From Serratia liquefaciens (GTDB taxonomy: Bacteria > Pseudomonadota > Gammaproteobacteria > Enterobacterales > Enterobacteriaceae), in NCBI RefSeq assembly GCF_027594825.1, contig NZ_CP088930.1:4711019-4775018 (forward strand): DNA of 64,000 nt. Reading direction: 5' to 3'. This document shows, piece after piece, positions 30,559 to 41,242 of this stretch; position 1 is the stretch's first letter; each line of letters starts with the position of its first letter. Both the position numbers and the translations under genes were made by a program. The notes under the pieces were generated by a model, which saw nothing but the letters and a program-made list of their open reading frames with translations, was not told the origin of the DNA and did not search any database.

Positions 30559-33012
30559 ATGTCGGAAAAAAAAGAAAATAGCCAAGTGTCTGCAGGCGTC
30601 AGCCGTCGCGCCTTGGTAAAGTCCGGCGGTATCGTTGGACTGGCTATGGCCGTGGGTGGTATAGCCTTGCCGTTTAGTCGCCGGGCATTGGCGGATTCAA
30701 TCAGCGAAAGTGTGCAAAAAACCGCGCAAGATAAAGTGGTTTGGGGGGCTTGCTCGGTCAACTGCGGCAGCCGCTGCGCCTTGCGCTTGCACGTGCGTGA
30801 TAACGAAGTCTATTGGGTCGAAACCGATAACAGCGGACTGGACGCATATGGTGACCATCAGGTACGAGCCTGTTTGCGTGGCCGTTCTATTCGCCGCCGC
30901 ATGAATCATCCCGATCGTCTGAATTACCCGATGAAACGTGTTGGCAAGCGGGGTGAAGGCAAGTTCAAGCGTATCAGTTGGGAGGAAGCTTTTGATGCCA
31001 TTGCCGACAACCTGAAACGCATCGTCGGACAGTACGGTAACGAAGCGGTATATATCAATTACACCTCGGGCATCGTTGGCGGCAACATTACCCGTTCGTC
31101 GCCGAATGCGTCGCTGGTCGCTCGACTGATGAACTGCTATGGCGGTTACCTCAGCCAGTACGGCACTTACAGCACTGCGCAAATCGCCTGCGCCATGCCC
31201 TATACCTATGGCAGCAACGAAGGTAACAGCACGTCTGACATCGAAAACAGCAAACTGGTGGTGATGTTCGGCAACAATCCGGCGGAAACGCGAATGAGCG
31301 GTGGCGGCATTACCTATTATCTGGAGCAGGCGCGTGAACGTTCTCATGCGCGCATGATCGTTATCGATCCGCGTTACACCGATACGGCCGCCGGGCGTGA
31401 GGATGAATGGATCCCTATTCGTCCCGGTACGGACGCGGCATTGGTTGCCGGGCTGGCGCATGTTTTGATCAGCGAAGAGTTGGTCGACCAACCCTTCCTG
31501 GATCGGTATTGCATCGGCTATGACGAAAAAACCTTGCCTGCCGATGCGCCGGTAAATGGGCACTATAAGGCTTACATTCTTGGGAAAGGTGAAGACGGCG
31601 TTGAAAAGACGCCGCAGTGGGCGGCGAAAATTACCGGCATTCCGGCCAATCGTATTATCAAACTGGCGCGGGAAATAGGCACGGCGAAACCGGCCTATAT
31701 CTGCCAGGGGTGGGGGCCACAGCGACAGGCCAATGGCGAACTGACCTCGCGTGCAATCGCCATGCTGCCCATCCTGACCGGCAATGTTGGCATCAATGGC
31801 GGCAACAGCGGGGCACGTGAGTCGACCTACACCATTACCATTGAGCGGATGCCGGTTCTTGCTAATCCGGTCAAAGCGCAGATCTCCTGCTTTAGCTGGA
31901 CCGATGCCATAGTGCGCGGCCCGGAGATGACCGCCAAACGCGACGGGGTACGCGGGCAAGACAAACTGACCGTGCCGATCAAGTTCATTTGGAACTATGC
32001 CGGTAACACCATCACCAACCAGCATTCTGACATCAACAAAACCCACGATATTTTGCAGGACGAATCCCAGTGCGAAATGATCGTGGTGCTCGAAAACTTT
32101 ATGACCTCGTCGGCCAAATATGCCGACATTTTACTGCCGGATCTGATGACCGTCGAACAGGAAGACATTATTCCCAACGACTATGCCGGCAACATGGGGT
32201 ACCTGATCTTTATCCAGCCTGCAACCCCCGCCAAATTTGAACGCAAGGGCATCTATGAGGTGCTGAGTGAAGTGGCACGCCGGCTGGGGCCAGAGGTGCA
32301 TCAGAAGTTTACCGAAGGGCGTACCCAGGCACAGTGGTTGCAACATTTGTACGCCAAAATGCAGGCCAGGGATCCGCTGTTGCCGGGTTATGAAGAGTTG
32401 CGCAGTATGGGGATTTACAAGCGCAAAGATCCCAATGGGCATTTCGTGGCGTACAAAAAATTCCGCCAGGATCCCGAAGCGAATCCATTAAAAACGCCGT
32501 CCGGCAAGATAGAAATCTATTCCTCCAGGCTGGCCGACATCGCCGGCAGCTGGCAGTTGGAAAAAGACGAAACCATCAGCCCATTGCCAATTTACGCCTC
32601 TACCTTTGAAGGCTGGGACGATCCTCTGCGCCACACTTACCCATTGCAAATGTTTGGCTTCCATTACAAGGCCCGTACCCACTCTAGCTACGGCAACATC
32701 GATGTGTTGCAGGCGGCCTGTCGCCAGGAGGTGTGGATCAACCCCCTGGATGCCCAGTCGCGCGGCATTATCGGCGGCGACCAGGTGCGGGTATTCAATG
32801 GGCGTGGCGAAGTACGTGTCGAAGCCAAAGTGACGCCGCGGATCATGCCTGGCGTTGTCGCTATGGGGCAGGGAGCCTGGCATCAGGCCGACATGCGCGG
32901 TGACCGTGTCGACCATGGTGCCTGCATGAATACCCTGACCACCCACCGGCCTTCGCCGTTGGCCAAGGGCAATCCGCAGCATACCAACCTGATTCAAATC
33001 GAAAAGGTATAA
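30559..33012 (+). CDS. dmsA: Anaerobic dimethyl sulfoxide reductase chain A
   Basis: 817 residues. Molybdopterin catalytic subunit of the DMSO reductase that respires DMSO and amine N-oxides without oxygen. A twin-arginine leader with SRRALVKSGG (about residues 15-24) and cleavage near SRRALA directs Tat export. Next comes the FS0 [4Fe-4S] motif CSVNCGSRC...CLRGRS. The likely molybdenum-ligand serine is in YGTYSTAQI. The substrate and cofactor blocks GNNPAETRMSGGG and GWGPQRQANGE match DmsA rather than the NapA or TorA groups; a YnfE/F-type paralogue is the main alternative. First gene of dmsABCD under FNR-type control. Confidence 0.94.
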   Translation: MSEKKENSQVSAGVSRRALVKSGGIVGLAMAVGGIALPFSRRALADSISESVQKTAQDKVVWGACSVNCGSRCALRLHVRDNEVYWVETDNSGLDAYGDHQVRACLRGRSIRRRMNHPDRLNYPMKRVGKRGEGKFKRISWEEAFDAIADNLKRIVGQYGNEAVYINYTSGIVGGNITRSSPNASLVARLMNCYGGYLSQYGTYSTAQIACAMPYTYGSNEGNSTSDIENSKLVVMFGNNPAETRMSGGGITYYLEQARERSHARMIVIDPRYTDTAAGREDEWIPIRPGTDAALVAGLAHVLISEELVDQPFLDRYCIGYDEKTLPADAPVNGHYKAYILGKGEDGVEKTPQWAAKITGIPANRIIKLAREIGTAKPAYICQGWGPQRQANGELTSRAIAMLPILTGNVGINGGNSGARESTYTITIERMPVLANPVKAQISCFSWTDAIVRGPEMTAKRDGVRGQDKLTVPIKFIWNYAGNTITNQHSDINKTHDILQDESQCEMIVVLENFMTSSAKYADILLPDLMTVEQEDIIPNDYAGNMGYLIFIQPATPAKFERKGIYEVLSEVARRLGPEVHQKFTEGRTQAQWLQHLYAKMQARDPLLPGYEELRSMGIYKRKDPNGHFVAYKKFRQDPEANPLKTPSGKIEIYSSRLADIAGSWQLEKDETISPLPIYASTFEGWDDPLRHTYPLQMFGFHYKARTHSSYGNIDVLQAACRQEVWINPLDAQSRGIIGGDQVRVFNGRGEVRVEAKVTPRIMPGVVAMGQGAWHQADMRGDRVDHGACMNTLTTHRPSPLAKGNPQHTNLIQIEKV

Positions 33013-33022
33013 GGGGTAGCCA

Positions 33023-33640
33023 ATGACTCAGCAATATGGATTCTTTATCGATTCAAGTCGTTGCACTGGCTGCAAAACCTGCGAACTGGCCTGCAAAGAC
33101 TATAAAAATTTGACGCCGGACGTCAGTTTCCGCCGCATCTATGAATATGCCGGAGGAGATTGGTTCCAGGATGGCGACGGCTGGCAACAAAACGTATTCG
33201 CCTATTATTTGTCGATTGCCTGCAACCACTGTGAAGATCCCGCCTGTACCAAAGTGTGTCCGACCGGCGCAATGCACAAGCGGGAAGACGGCTTTGTGGT
33301 GGTGAATGAAGAGGTGTGTATCGGCTGCCGCTATTGCCATATGGCCTGTCCATACGGTGCACCTCAGTACAATGCGACCAAGGGCCACATGACCAAGTGC
33401 GATGGCTGTTATGAGCGGGTTGCGGAAGGCCATAAACCCATCTGCGTGGAATCTTGTCCACTGCGGGCCCTGGATTTTGGCCCGATTGAGCAACTGCGGC
33501 AGCAGCATGGCTCTCTGGCGCAGGTTGCTCCTCTGCCGGCGGCGCATTTTACCCGACCGTGCATGGTGGTAAAACCCAATGCCAACAGCCGCCCAAGTGG
33601 CGACACCACTGGCTATTTGGCCAATCCAAAGGAGGTTTGA
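33023..33640 (+). CDS. dmsB: DMSO reductase iron-sulfur subunit DmsB
   Basis: 205 residues (E. coli 205). Electron-transfer subunit with four [4Fe-4S] clusters relaying electrons from DmsC to DmsA. Four cysteine groups are visible: CTGCKTCELAC (from residue 14), CNHCEDPACTKVC, CIGCRYCHMAC and CDGCYERVAEG with a later CVESC. It has no signal of its own; it is carried out with the DmsA Tat leader. It starts 10 bases after dmsA and ends one base before the dmsC ATG. Confidence 0.96.
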   Translation: MTQQYGFFIDSSRCTGCKTCELACKDYKNLTPDVSFRRIYEYAGGDWFQDGDGWQQNVFAYYLSIACNHCEDPACTKVCPTGAMHKREDGFVVVNEEVCIGCRYCHMACPYGAPQYNATKGHMTKCDGCYERVAEGHKPICVESCPLRALDFGPIEQLRQQHGSLAQVAPLPAAHFTRPCMVVKPNANSRPSGDTTGYLANPKEV

Positions 33641-33641
33641 T

Positions 33642-34502
33642 ATGGGCATGGGATGGCAAGAATGGCCGCTGATGTTGTTTACCGTATTGGGACAATGCGT
33701 GGTGGGGGCGGTTATCGTCATGGGGCTCGCCATAATTGGCGGTAACCTGAACGAACAGCAGCGTCGGGCAGTTCATCGTGCGATGTTCTTCCTGTGGTTG
33801 CTGATGGGCATCGCTTTTGTGGCTTCCACGCTGCACCTCGGTTCGCCGTGGCGGGCGTTTAACTCGTTGAACCGCATTGGCGCTTCGGCATTGAGTAACG
33901 AAATAGCCGCTGGCGCCTTGTTCTTCGCCGTCGGCGGTTGTTATTGGCTGTTGGCGGTATTGGGCAAAATACCGCCGTTATTGGGTCGCGTTTGGTTGTG
34001 GGTGACCATGGCACTGGGCCTGGTCTTTGTTTATATGATGACGCGGGTATATCAAATCGATACGGTGCCAACCTGGCATAACGGTTACACTACGCTGAGC
34101 TTTTTCCTGACGGTACCGATCGGGGGGCCAATGCTGGGCGTTTTGTTGCTGCGTTTTGCGGGGCTGGACGTTACAACCCGGCATTCACTGGCTACCCTGA
34201 GCGTGGTGGCGCTGTTGGTCAGTCTGGGGACTGTTATGATGCAAGGCTACGAGCTGGCCAGCATCAGCAGCTCGGTACAGCAGGCATCAGCGCTGATCCC
34301 ACAGTACGGCCAATTAATGGTTGGGCGTTTGGTGCTGGTGGTGCTGGGGTTGGGCTGCTGGATCTGCCCGCTGCTGCGCCGCGGTAACGCCAGCGTGATG
34401 GGAATGGCTTTAGGTTTGATTCTGGTTATCGCCGGTGAGCTGGTGGGGCGGGGCGTGTTCTACGGCCTGCATATGACCGTCGGCATGGCGGTGGCCGGTT
34501 AA
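33642..34502 (+). CDS. dmsC: DMSO reductase membrane anchor DmsC
   Basis: 286 residues (E. coli 287). Integral membrane subunit that anchors DmsAB and oxidises menaquinol; eight predicted transmembrane helices run throughout. The ATG at 33642 follows a strong AGGAGG site, and the start MGMGWQEWPLMLFTVLGQ resembles E. coli. The histidine in STLHLGSPWRAFNSL, in a loop after the second helix, corresponds to the quinol-site region of the family. A longer open frame overlapping dmsB (to 33579) is not needed. Confidence 0.94.
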   Translation: MGMGWQEWPLMLFTVLGQCVVGAVIVMGLAIIGGNLNEQQRRAVHRAMFFLWLLMGIAFVASTLHLGSPWRAFNSLNRIGASALSNEIAAGALFFAVGGCYWLLAVLGKIPPLLGRVWLWVTMALGLVFVYMMTRVYQIDTVPTWHNGYTTLSFFLTVPIGGPMLGVLLLRFAGLDVTTRHSLATLSVVALLVSLGTVMMQGYELASISSSVQQASALIPQYGQLMVGRLVLVVLGLGCWICPLLRRGNASVMGMALGLILVIAGELVGRGVFYGLHMTVGMAVAG

Positions 34503-34554
34503 TATTGTAGTGAGGCGCAGTGATAAACTGCGCCCTTAAAAGGATCCTTGATTT

Positions 34555-35172
34555 ATGACGCTTGAAAATATCGCTTTAACGGGGCGGGTGCTGGGTGTGT
34601 TGCTGTACGCGCCGCCAGAAAGTGAAGACGGCCAACAGCTGTTGGCAACCCTGTCTGAATCTGAGTGGGTCAAAGAGTGGCCGTACGGCGATGCTGAGCA
34701 GCTACAGACGGCGGCCGCGCTGATTGCGACCGGTATTGAAGATCAACAGGATGAATCCCTGGCGGAAGCTTACCAACGTCTGTTTGTGGGGCCTGATACC
34801 TTACCGGCGCCATTATGGGGGTCGGTGTATCTGGATAAAGAGAACGTGCTGTTTGGTCATTCGACCCTGCGGCTGCGCAAGTGGTTACGGGCCAACGGCA
34901 TTGAAGCTCAGCACGATCGCAATGAGCCGGAAGATCATATTGGCACTTTGCTGATGATGGTGGCGTGGCTGGCTGAAGAACGCCAGGGCGGATTGGTTGA
35001 GCAACTGCTGACGAAACATTTGCTGCCATGGGCGCCACGCTATCTGGAACTGTTGGAAGCCAATGCGCAGCATCCTTTCTATCAGGGATTGGCGCAGTTG
35101 GCGCAGATCACCCTGGGTGCCTGGGGCGCGGAATGCACTGCTGAAGTTGAATCTTTAGAACTGTATTTCTGA
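34555..35172 (+). CDS. dmsD: Tat proofreading chaperone DmsD
   Basis: 205 residues (E. coli 204). TorD/DmsD-family redox-enzyme maturation protein. It binds the twin-arginine leader of DmsA and holds it until molybdenum cofactor is inserted. Family blocks: YQRLFVGPDTLPAPLWGSVYLD and NEPEDHIGTLLMMVAWL, the leader-binding surface. In E. coli dmsD sits with the ynfEFGH operon, whereas here it follows dmsC by 52 bases. The AAAAGGATCC ahead of the start is a usable ribosome binding site. Confidence 0.93.
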   Translation: MTLENIALTGRVLGVLLYAPPESEDGQQLLATLSESEWVKEWPYGDAEQLQTAAALIATGIEDQQDESLAEAYQRLFVGPDTLPAPLWGSVYLDKENVLFGHSTLRLRKWLRANGIEAQHDRNEPEDHIGTLLMMVAWLAEERQGGLVEQLLTKHLLPWAPRYLELLEANAQHPFYQGLAQLAQITLGAWGAECTAEVESLELYF

Positions 35173-35345
35173 TAAAAAATGAATGGCCGTCAGCTGCGCA
35201 AAACCGCAGGCGCTGACGGCTATTTTGCAGTCGAACAGGCCGCGTAATACAAATTGTGCGGTGTACATATAAGAGCTGATTGACTTTTTTATCGCCAGTG
35301 GCATGATGCGCGCACTCCCATTGCGTGTTCGGTTTCAATCTCACT

Positions 35346-36491
35346 ATGTCCGCATATTCCCGCCCAGTGCTCCTGCTGCTCTGTGGCCTGTTGTTGCTCA
35401 CGGTCTCTATTGCCGTGTTGAATACGTTAGTCCCTCTTTGGTTAACCCATGCTCAGTTGTCAACCTGGCAGGTGGGAATGGTAAGCTCCTCTTACTTTAC
35501 CGGCAACCTGGTCGGTACGCTGAGTGCGGGCAAACTGATCCAGCGCATTGGCTTTACCCGCAGCTACCACCTTGCCTGCGTGGTGTTCGCCGTGGCGACC
35601 GCCGGTATGGCATTGTCGCTCGATTTCTGGAGCTGGATGGGCTGGCGTTTCTTCGCCGGTATCGGCTGTGCCTGGATTTGGGTGATCGTCGAGAGCGCCT
35701 TGCTGCGTAGCGGCAATCTGTCTAACCGCGGCCAATTGCTGGCGGCCTATATGATGGTTTATTACCTGGGTACGGTAGTCGGGCAATTGTTGTTGAGCAG
35801 GGTATCGACCGAACTGCTGAACGTGGTGCCGTGGGTTACGGCCATCGTGATCAGTGCCATGTTACCCATGCTGTTTGCCAGGGTTAACAGCCGGCACGAT
35901 GAACCTCAACAGGCGGCGGTATGGCCGATGTTGAAGCGCCGCAGCGCACGGTTGGGGATTAATGGCTGTGTCATTTCCGGCATTGTGCTCGGCTCGCTGT
36001 ATGGCCTGATGCCGCTGTATCTGTCCCATCAGGGTATGAGCGATGCCAACGTGGGTTACTGGATGGCGTTGCTGGTCAGCTCCGGCATAGTTGGACAATG
36101 GCCGGTTGGCCGTCTGGCCGATCGCTATGGTCGTTTGCTGGTGCTGCGTATTCAGGTATTTGTGGTGATTCTTGCCAGCATCGCCATGCTTGGCAACTAT
36201 GCGATGGCACCCGCGTTGTTCATTCTCGGTTGTGCCGGGTTCACCTTATATCCGGTGGCGATGTCCTGGGCCTGTGAGAAGGCGTTGCCGCATGAACTGG
36301 TGGCGATGAACCAGGCGCTGTTGATGAGCTATACCATCGGCAGTCTGCTAGGCCCTTCGATGACGGCGCTGCTGATGCAAAATTATTCCGACCGCCTGCT
36401 GTTTGTGATGATTGCTGCCGTTGCGTTGGTGTATCTGATGATGCTGCTGAAAAAGCCGGATCGTCACCACACCCCGTTGGCTGCCGCCTGA
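35346..36491 (+). CDS. ycaD: MFS transporter YcaD
   Basis: 381 residues (E. coli YcaD 382) with 12 predicted transmembrane helices. Major facilitator of unknown substrate. The family signature between helices 2 and 3 appears as [14 protein letters not shown], and its second-half counterpart as [14 protein letters not shown]. The ATG at 35346 gives the conserved [18 protein letters not shown] start; a GTG 21 bases upstream is possible. No strong ribosome binding site is visible for either. The E. coli neighbours ycaC, ycaM, ycaN and ycaK are absent. Confidence 0.9.
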   Translation: MSAYSRPVLLLLCGLLLLTVSIAVLNTLVPLWLTHAQLSTWQVGMVSSSYFTGNLVGTLSAGKLIQRIGFTRSYHLACVVFAVATAGMALSLDFWSWMGWRFFAGIGCAWIWVIVESALLRSGNLSNRGQLLAAYMMVYYLGTVVGQLLLSRVSTELLNVVPWVTAIVISAMLPMLFARVNSRHDEPQQAAVWPMLKRRSARLGINGCVISGIVLGSLYGLMPLYLSHQGMSDANVGYWMALLVSSGIVGQWPVGRLADRYGRLLVLRIQVFVVILASIAMLGNYAMAPALFILGCAGFTLYPVAMSWACEKALPHELVAMNQALLMSYTIGSLLGPSMTALLMQNYSDRLLFVMIAAVALVYLMMLLKKPDRHHTPLAAA

Positions 36492-36501
36492 GCATAAAAA
36501 A

Positions 36502-36527
36502 ACCGGCCATTGCGTGCCGGGTTTTTT
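36502..36527. terminator. Terminator between convergent ycaD and pflA
   Basis: CCGGC (36503-36507) and GCCGG (36516-36520) with an A-run on the left and T6 on the right. It serves ycaD on the + strand and could also serve pflA on the other. Confidence 0.75.
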
Positions 36528-36543
36528 GTTATAGCTAACGGGC

Positions 36544-37284
36544 TCAGTAAATCACTTTATGGCCGTAGCTTTCCAGAATGCTTTTCACGCGATCCATGGT
36601 TTCCGCTTTCGGCGGATGGACGCCGTCCAGCTTGTACTCTTCACCCATCGCCACCCATTTATGCTTACCCAGTTCGTGATAGGGCAGCAGTTCGATTTTC
36701 TCGATGTTGGTCATGTCTTTGGTGAACTCGCCCAGCAGGTGCGTTGACTTGTCATCATCGGACCAGCCCGGCACTACCACATAGCGGATCCAGGTGCGTT
36801 GATTGCGCTTCGCCAGATAGCGGGCGAATTCTAGCGTGCGGTGGTTGGAAACGCCGACCAGATTCTGGTGAATGTCGTCGTTCATCTGTTTGAGATCCAG
36901 CATCACCAAATCGGTGGCATCCAGCAGTTCGTCTATCACCGGATCGTAACGGCGCACAAAGCCGTTGGTGTCCAGACAGGTATTGATCCCTTCTTCATGG
37001 CAGGCGCGGAACCAATCGCGGACGAATTCTGCCTGCAGTATGGCTTCACCGCCGGAGGCCGTTACGCCACCGCCGGAAGCATTCATAAAGTGACGATAAG
37101 AGACGGCGTCTTTCATCAACTCTTCTACGGTCACTTCTTTCCCGCCGTGGGTATCCCAGGTGTCACGGTTATGGCAATACAGGCAGCGCATCAGGCAGCC
37201 CTGGAAGAAGACGATAAAGCGGATCCCCGGACCGTCTACGGTGCCACAGGATTCGAAGGAGTGGATGCGACCTTTCACTGACAT
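36544..37284 (-). CDS. pflA: Pyruvate formate-lyase activating enzyme
   Basis: 246 residues, the E. coli length. Radical SAM enzyme that installs the glycyl radical on PflB. The iron-sulfur motif C-x3-C-x2-C is at residues 30, 34 and 37 ([13 protein letters not shown]), followed by the SAM-binding [15 protein letters not shown] chose the ATG at 37284, which follows GGAG, giving the conserved [20 protein letters not shown] start. It is transcribed in the same direction as pflB but separated by 304 bases containing a terminator, so it is likely to have its own promoter. Confidence 0.97.
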   Translation of the reverse strand: MSVKGRIHSFESCGTVDGPGIRFIVFFQGCLMRCLYCHNRDTWDTHGGKEVTVEELMKDAVSYRHFMNASGGGVTASGGEAILQAEFVRDWFRACHEEGINTCLDTNGFVRRYDPVIDELLDATDLVMLDLKQMNDDIHQNLVGVSNHRTLEFARYLAKRNQRTWIRYVVVPGWSDDDKSTHLLGEFTKDMTNIEKIELLPYHELGKHKWVAMGEEYKLDGVHPPKAETMDRVKSILESYGHKVIY

Positions 37285-37515
37285 TGCGGGGTTTTCTCCA
37301 ATATTGACTGTCAAACGCAGTCTAAAAGTAGGCTCATAACCGCCAGCCAGGGATCAGCGATGCAGCAACCGGGCAAGGCCCGACGACTGGGGTGAAACGA
37401 TACCTGTTGGCCGGTTATTACGCCGGATAACTGTTTTGCCGGATATCCACCAATTCCATTCAGTATAGCTATCTGGCAAAACAGACTCTGGGTGAGTCAG
37501 GGTAGTGCATTTGCT
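37285..37515. other. pflB-pflA intergenic region with long inverted repeat
   Basis: Non-coding, with the expected pflA promoter. It contains an inverted repeat: CTGTTTTGCCGGATA (37431-37445) against TATCTGGCAAAACAG (37470-37484), 15 pairs including one G-T, with a 24-base loop. A smaller GGCCGG...GCCGG pair lies beside it. It has no T-run and is separate from the pflB terminator. Confidence 0.7.
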
Positions 37516-37538
37516 AAAAAGGCCGGAAAGATCCGGCC
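37516..37538 (-). terminator. pflB intrinsic terminator
   Basis: GGCCGGA (37521-37527), loop, TCCGGCC (37532-37538). On the minus strand it is followed by T5. A second hairpin without a T-run (CCGGGCGGG 37558-37566 with CCCGCCCGG 37571-37579) lies between it and the pflB stop and may protect the mRNA end. Confidence 0.85.
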
Positions 37539-37588
37539 CCGAATTTCAGCTTGACTACCGGGCGGGAAACCCCGCCCGGATGGGGCTA

Positions 37589-39871
<2,283 letters not shown>

Positions 39872-39925
39872 TATACACCTACCTTTAATTGTGGAGTTCT
39901 AACTCGGCGCGCGATAACTAACAGC

Positions 39926-40786
39926 TTAGTGCTGTTGTTCACCACCGCGCAGATAAATTACCCAGTAAGTCAACCCAACCAGCAGACCGCCGCCAATGAT
40001 GTTGCCAATGGTGACTGGGATCAGATTGTCGATGATAAAGTTGCTTACGGTCAGATGAGCAAACTGCTCGGGTGCTGCCCCTATGGCTTGCCAGAATTCC
40101 GGCGTGGCGAAGTTTTTAACCACGATACCCATAGGGATCATAAACATGTTGGCGATGCTGTGTTCGAAACCGCTGGCGACGAACATGCCGACCGGCAGGA
40201 TCATGGCGAACATTTTGTCCATCAGGCTGCGGCCTGAGTAGCTCATCCACACGGCCAGGCAGACCATCAGGTTAGCCAAGATGCCGAGGCAGACGGCCTC
40301 AACAAAGGTGTGATGCAGCTTGTGGTCAGCGGTTTGCAGGACGTTCAGGCCCCATTGGCCGTTGGCCACCATGTGTTCGCCGGAGAACCAGATAAGCGCG
40401 ACGAAGAACAGGGCGCCGATCAGGTTGCCGATATAGACATTCAGCCAGTTGGCTGCCAGCTGGTACCAGCTGATGCGGCCGCTGGCCTTGGCAATGACAA
40501 TCAGCACGGTGGAAGTGAACAGGTCGGCGCCTGAAACCACGACCAGCATTAACCCCAGAGAGAAGCAGATGCCGCCGACCAGTTTTGCCAGGCCGAAAGG
40601 CACACCGGCAGTGCCGGTAGTCGCAGTGATATAAAATACGAATGCGATTGAAATAAAGACGCCGGCAGTAATCGCCAAATAAAACGTTTTCAGCGGGTGC
40701 TTGGTGGCTTTATACACACCTGCATCTTCAGCGATTTTCGCCGTTGCTGCAGGTAATATCAGATCGAAGGGGTTGTCAGCTTTCAC
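39926..40786 (-). CDS. focA: Formate channel FocA
   Basis: 286 residues (E. coli 285). Pentameric formate-nitrite transporter family channel in the inner membrane, with six helices plus half-helices. The gating Omega-loop region and the central-pore histidine in GFEHSIANMFMIPMG (about 209) are intact, as is the signature KASGRISWYQLAANWLNVYIGNLIGAL. The start codon is GTG, as in E. coli. First gene of focA-pflB, with an FNR-type promoter just upstream. Confidence 0.97.
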   Translation of the reverse strand: MKADNPFDLILPAATAKIAEDAGVYKATKHPLKTFYLAITAGVFISIAFVFYITATTGTAGVPFGLAKLVGGICFSLGLMLVVVSGADLFTSTVLIVIAKASGRISWYQLAANWLNVYIGNLIGALFFVALIWFSGEHMVANGQWGLNVLQTADHKLHHTFVEAVCLGILANLMVCLAVWMSYSGRSLMDKMFAMILPVGMFVASGFEHSIANMFMIPMGIVVKNFATPEFWQAIGAAPEQFAHLTVSNFIIDNLIPVTIGNIIGGGLLVGLTYWVIYLRGGEQQH

Positions 40787-41242
40787 ACTAACTCTCGCTT
40801 TTAAGGGTTAAAACAACGCAATGAGATACTAGCAAAGCAGTATAGGGTAAAAATTGATTTGGATCATAAGGCGGGAAACTAAAACGGTCAAAAACCAGAT
40901 AAATCACAAGGTTTATTTAGTTAATTCATTGATTTTTAACCAAAAACATTTTTTTAATGTTTGCAAATAATTTTGAATTTACGACCGTACCAACCCCTGC
41001 TAGGTTAAAATTTAACGCATTTTGTCACTTTCTGAGCGGCAAGGTTTAATTATCGGTTAATTATTATTTTACCGGCCCGTAACAACTGCCGTTTTATTTA
41101 TCTTGTTTGCCGTTAAGTGCGTAATTAGGTGAAAAAATAAAAGCAGAAAACAGGTTATTTAACCGCCAAAATAAAATTTTAATATTGTTATGGGACAAGG
41201 ATGTTGCGCCGGCAGAAGGTCACCGGCGCACAGATACTGAGA
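40787..41242. other. focA-pflB control region
   Basis: 456 AT-rich bases between focA and the end of ycaO; no gene. Besides the FNR-type promoter it contains several stretches resembling ArcA boxes (GTTAATTCATTGATT near 40919, GGTTAATTATTATTTTA near 41055) and GGTTAAAATTTAACGC near 41003. The E. coli pfl region has multiple FNR- and ArcA-controlled promoters, and this length fits such an array. Confidence 0.6.
40826..40867 (-). promoter_or_regulatory. FNR-dependent focA promoter
   Basis: TTGATTTGGATCAT (40854-40867) matches the FNR consensus with one mismatch. On the minus strand an extended -10, TGCTAGTAT (hexamer complement 40826-40831), places the start near 40819, with the FNR site at -41.5. 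Confidence 0.78.
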
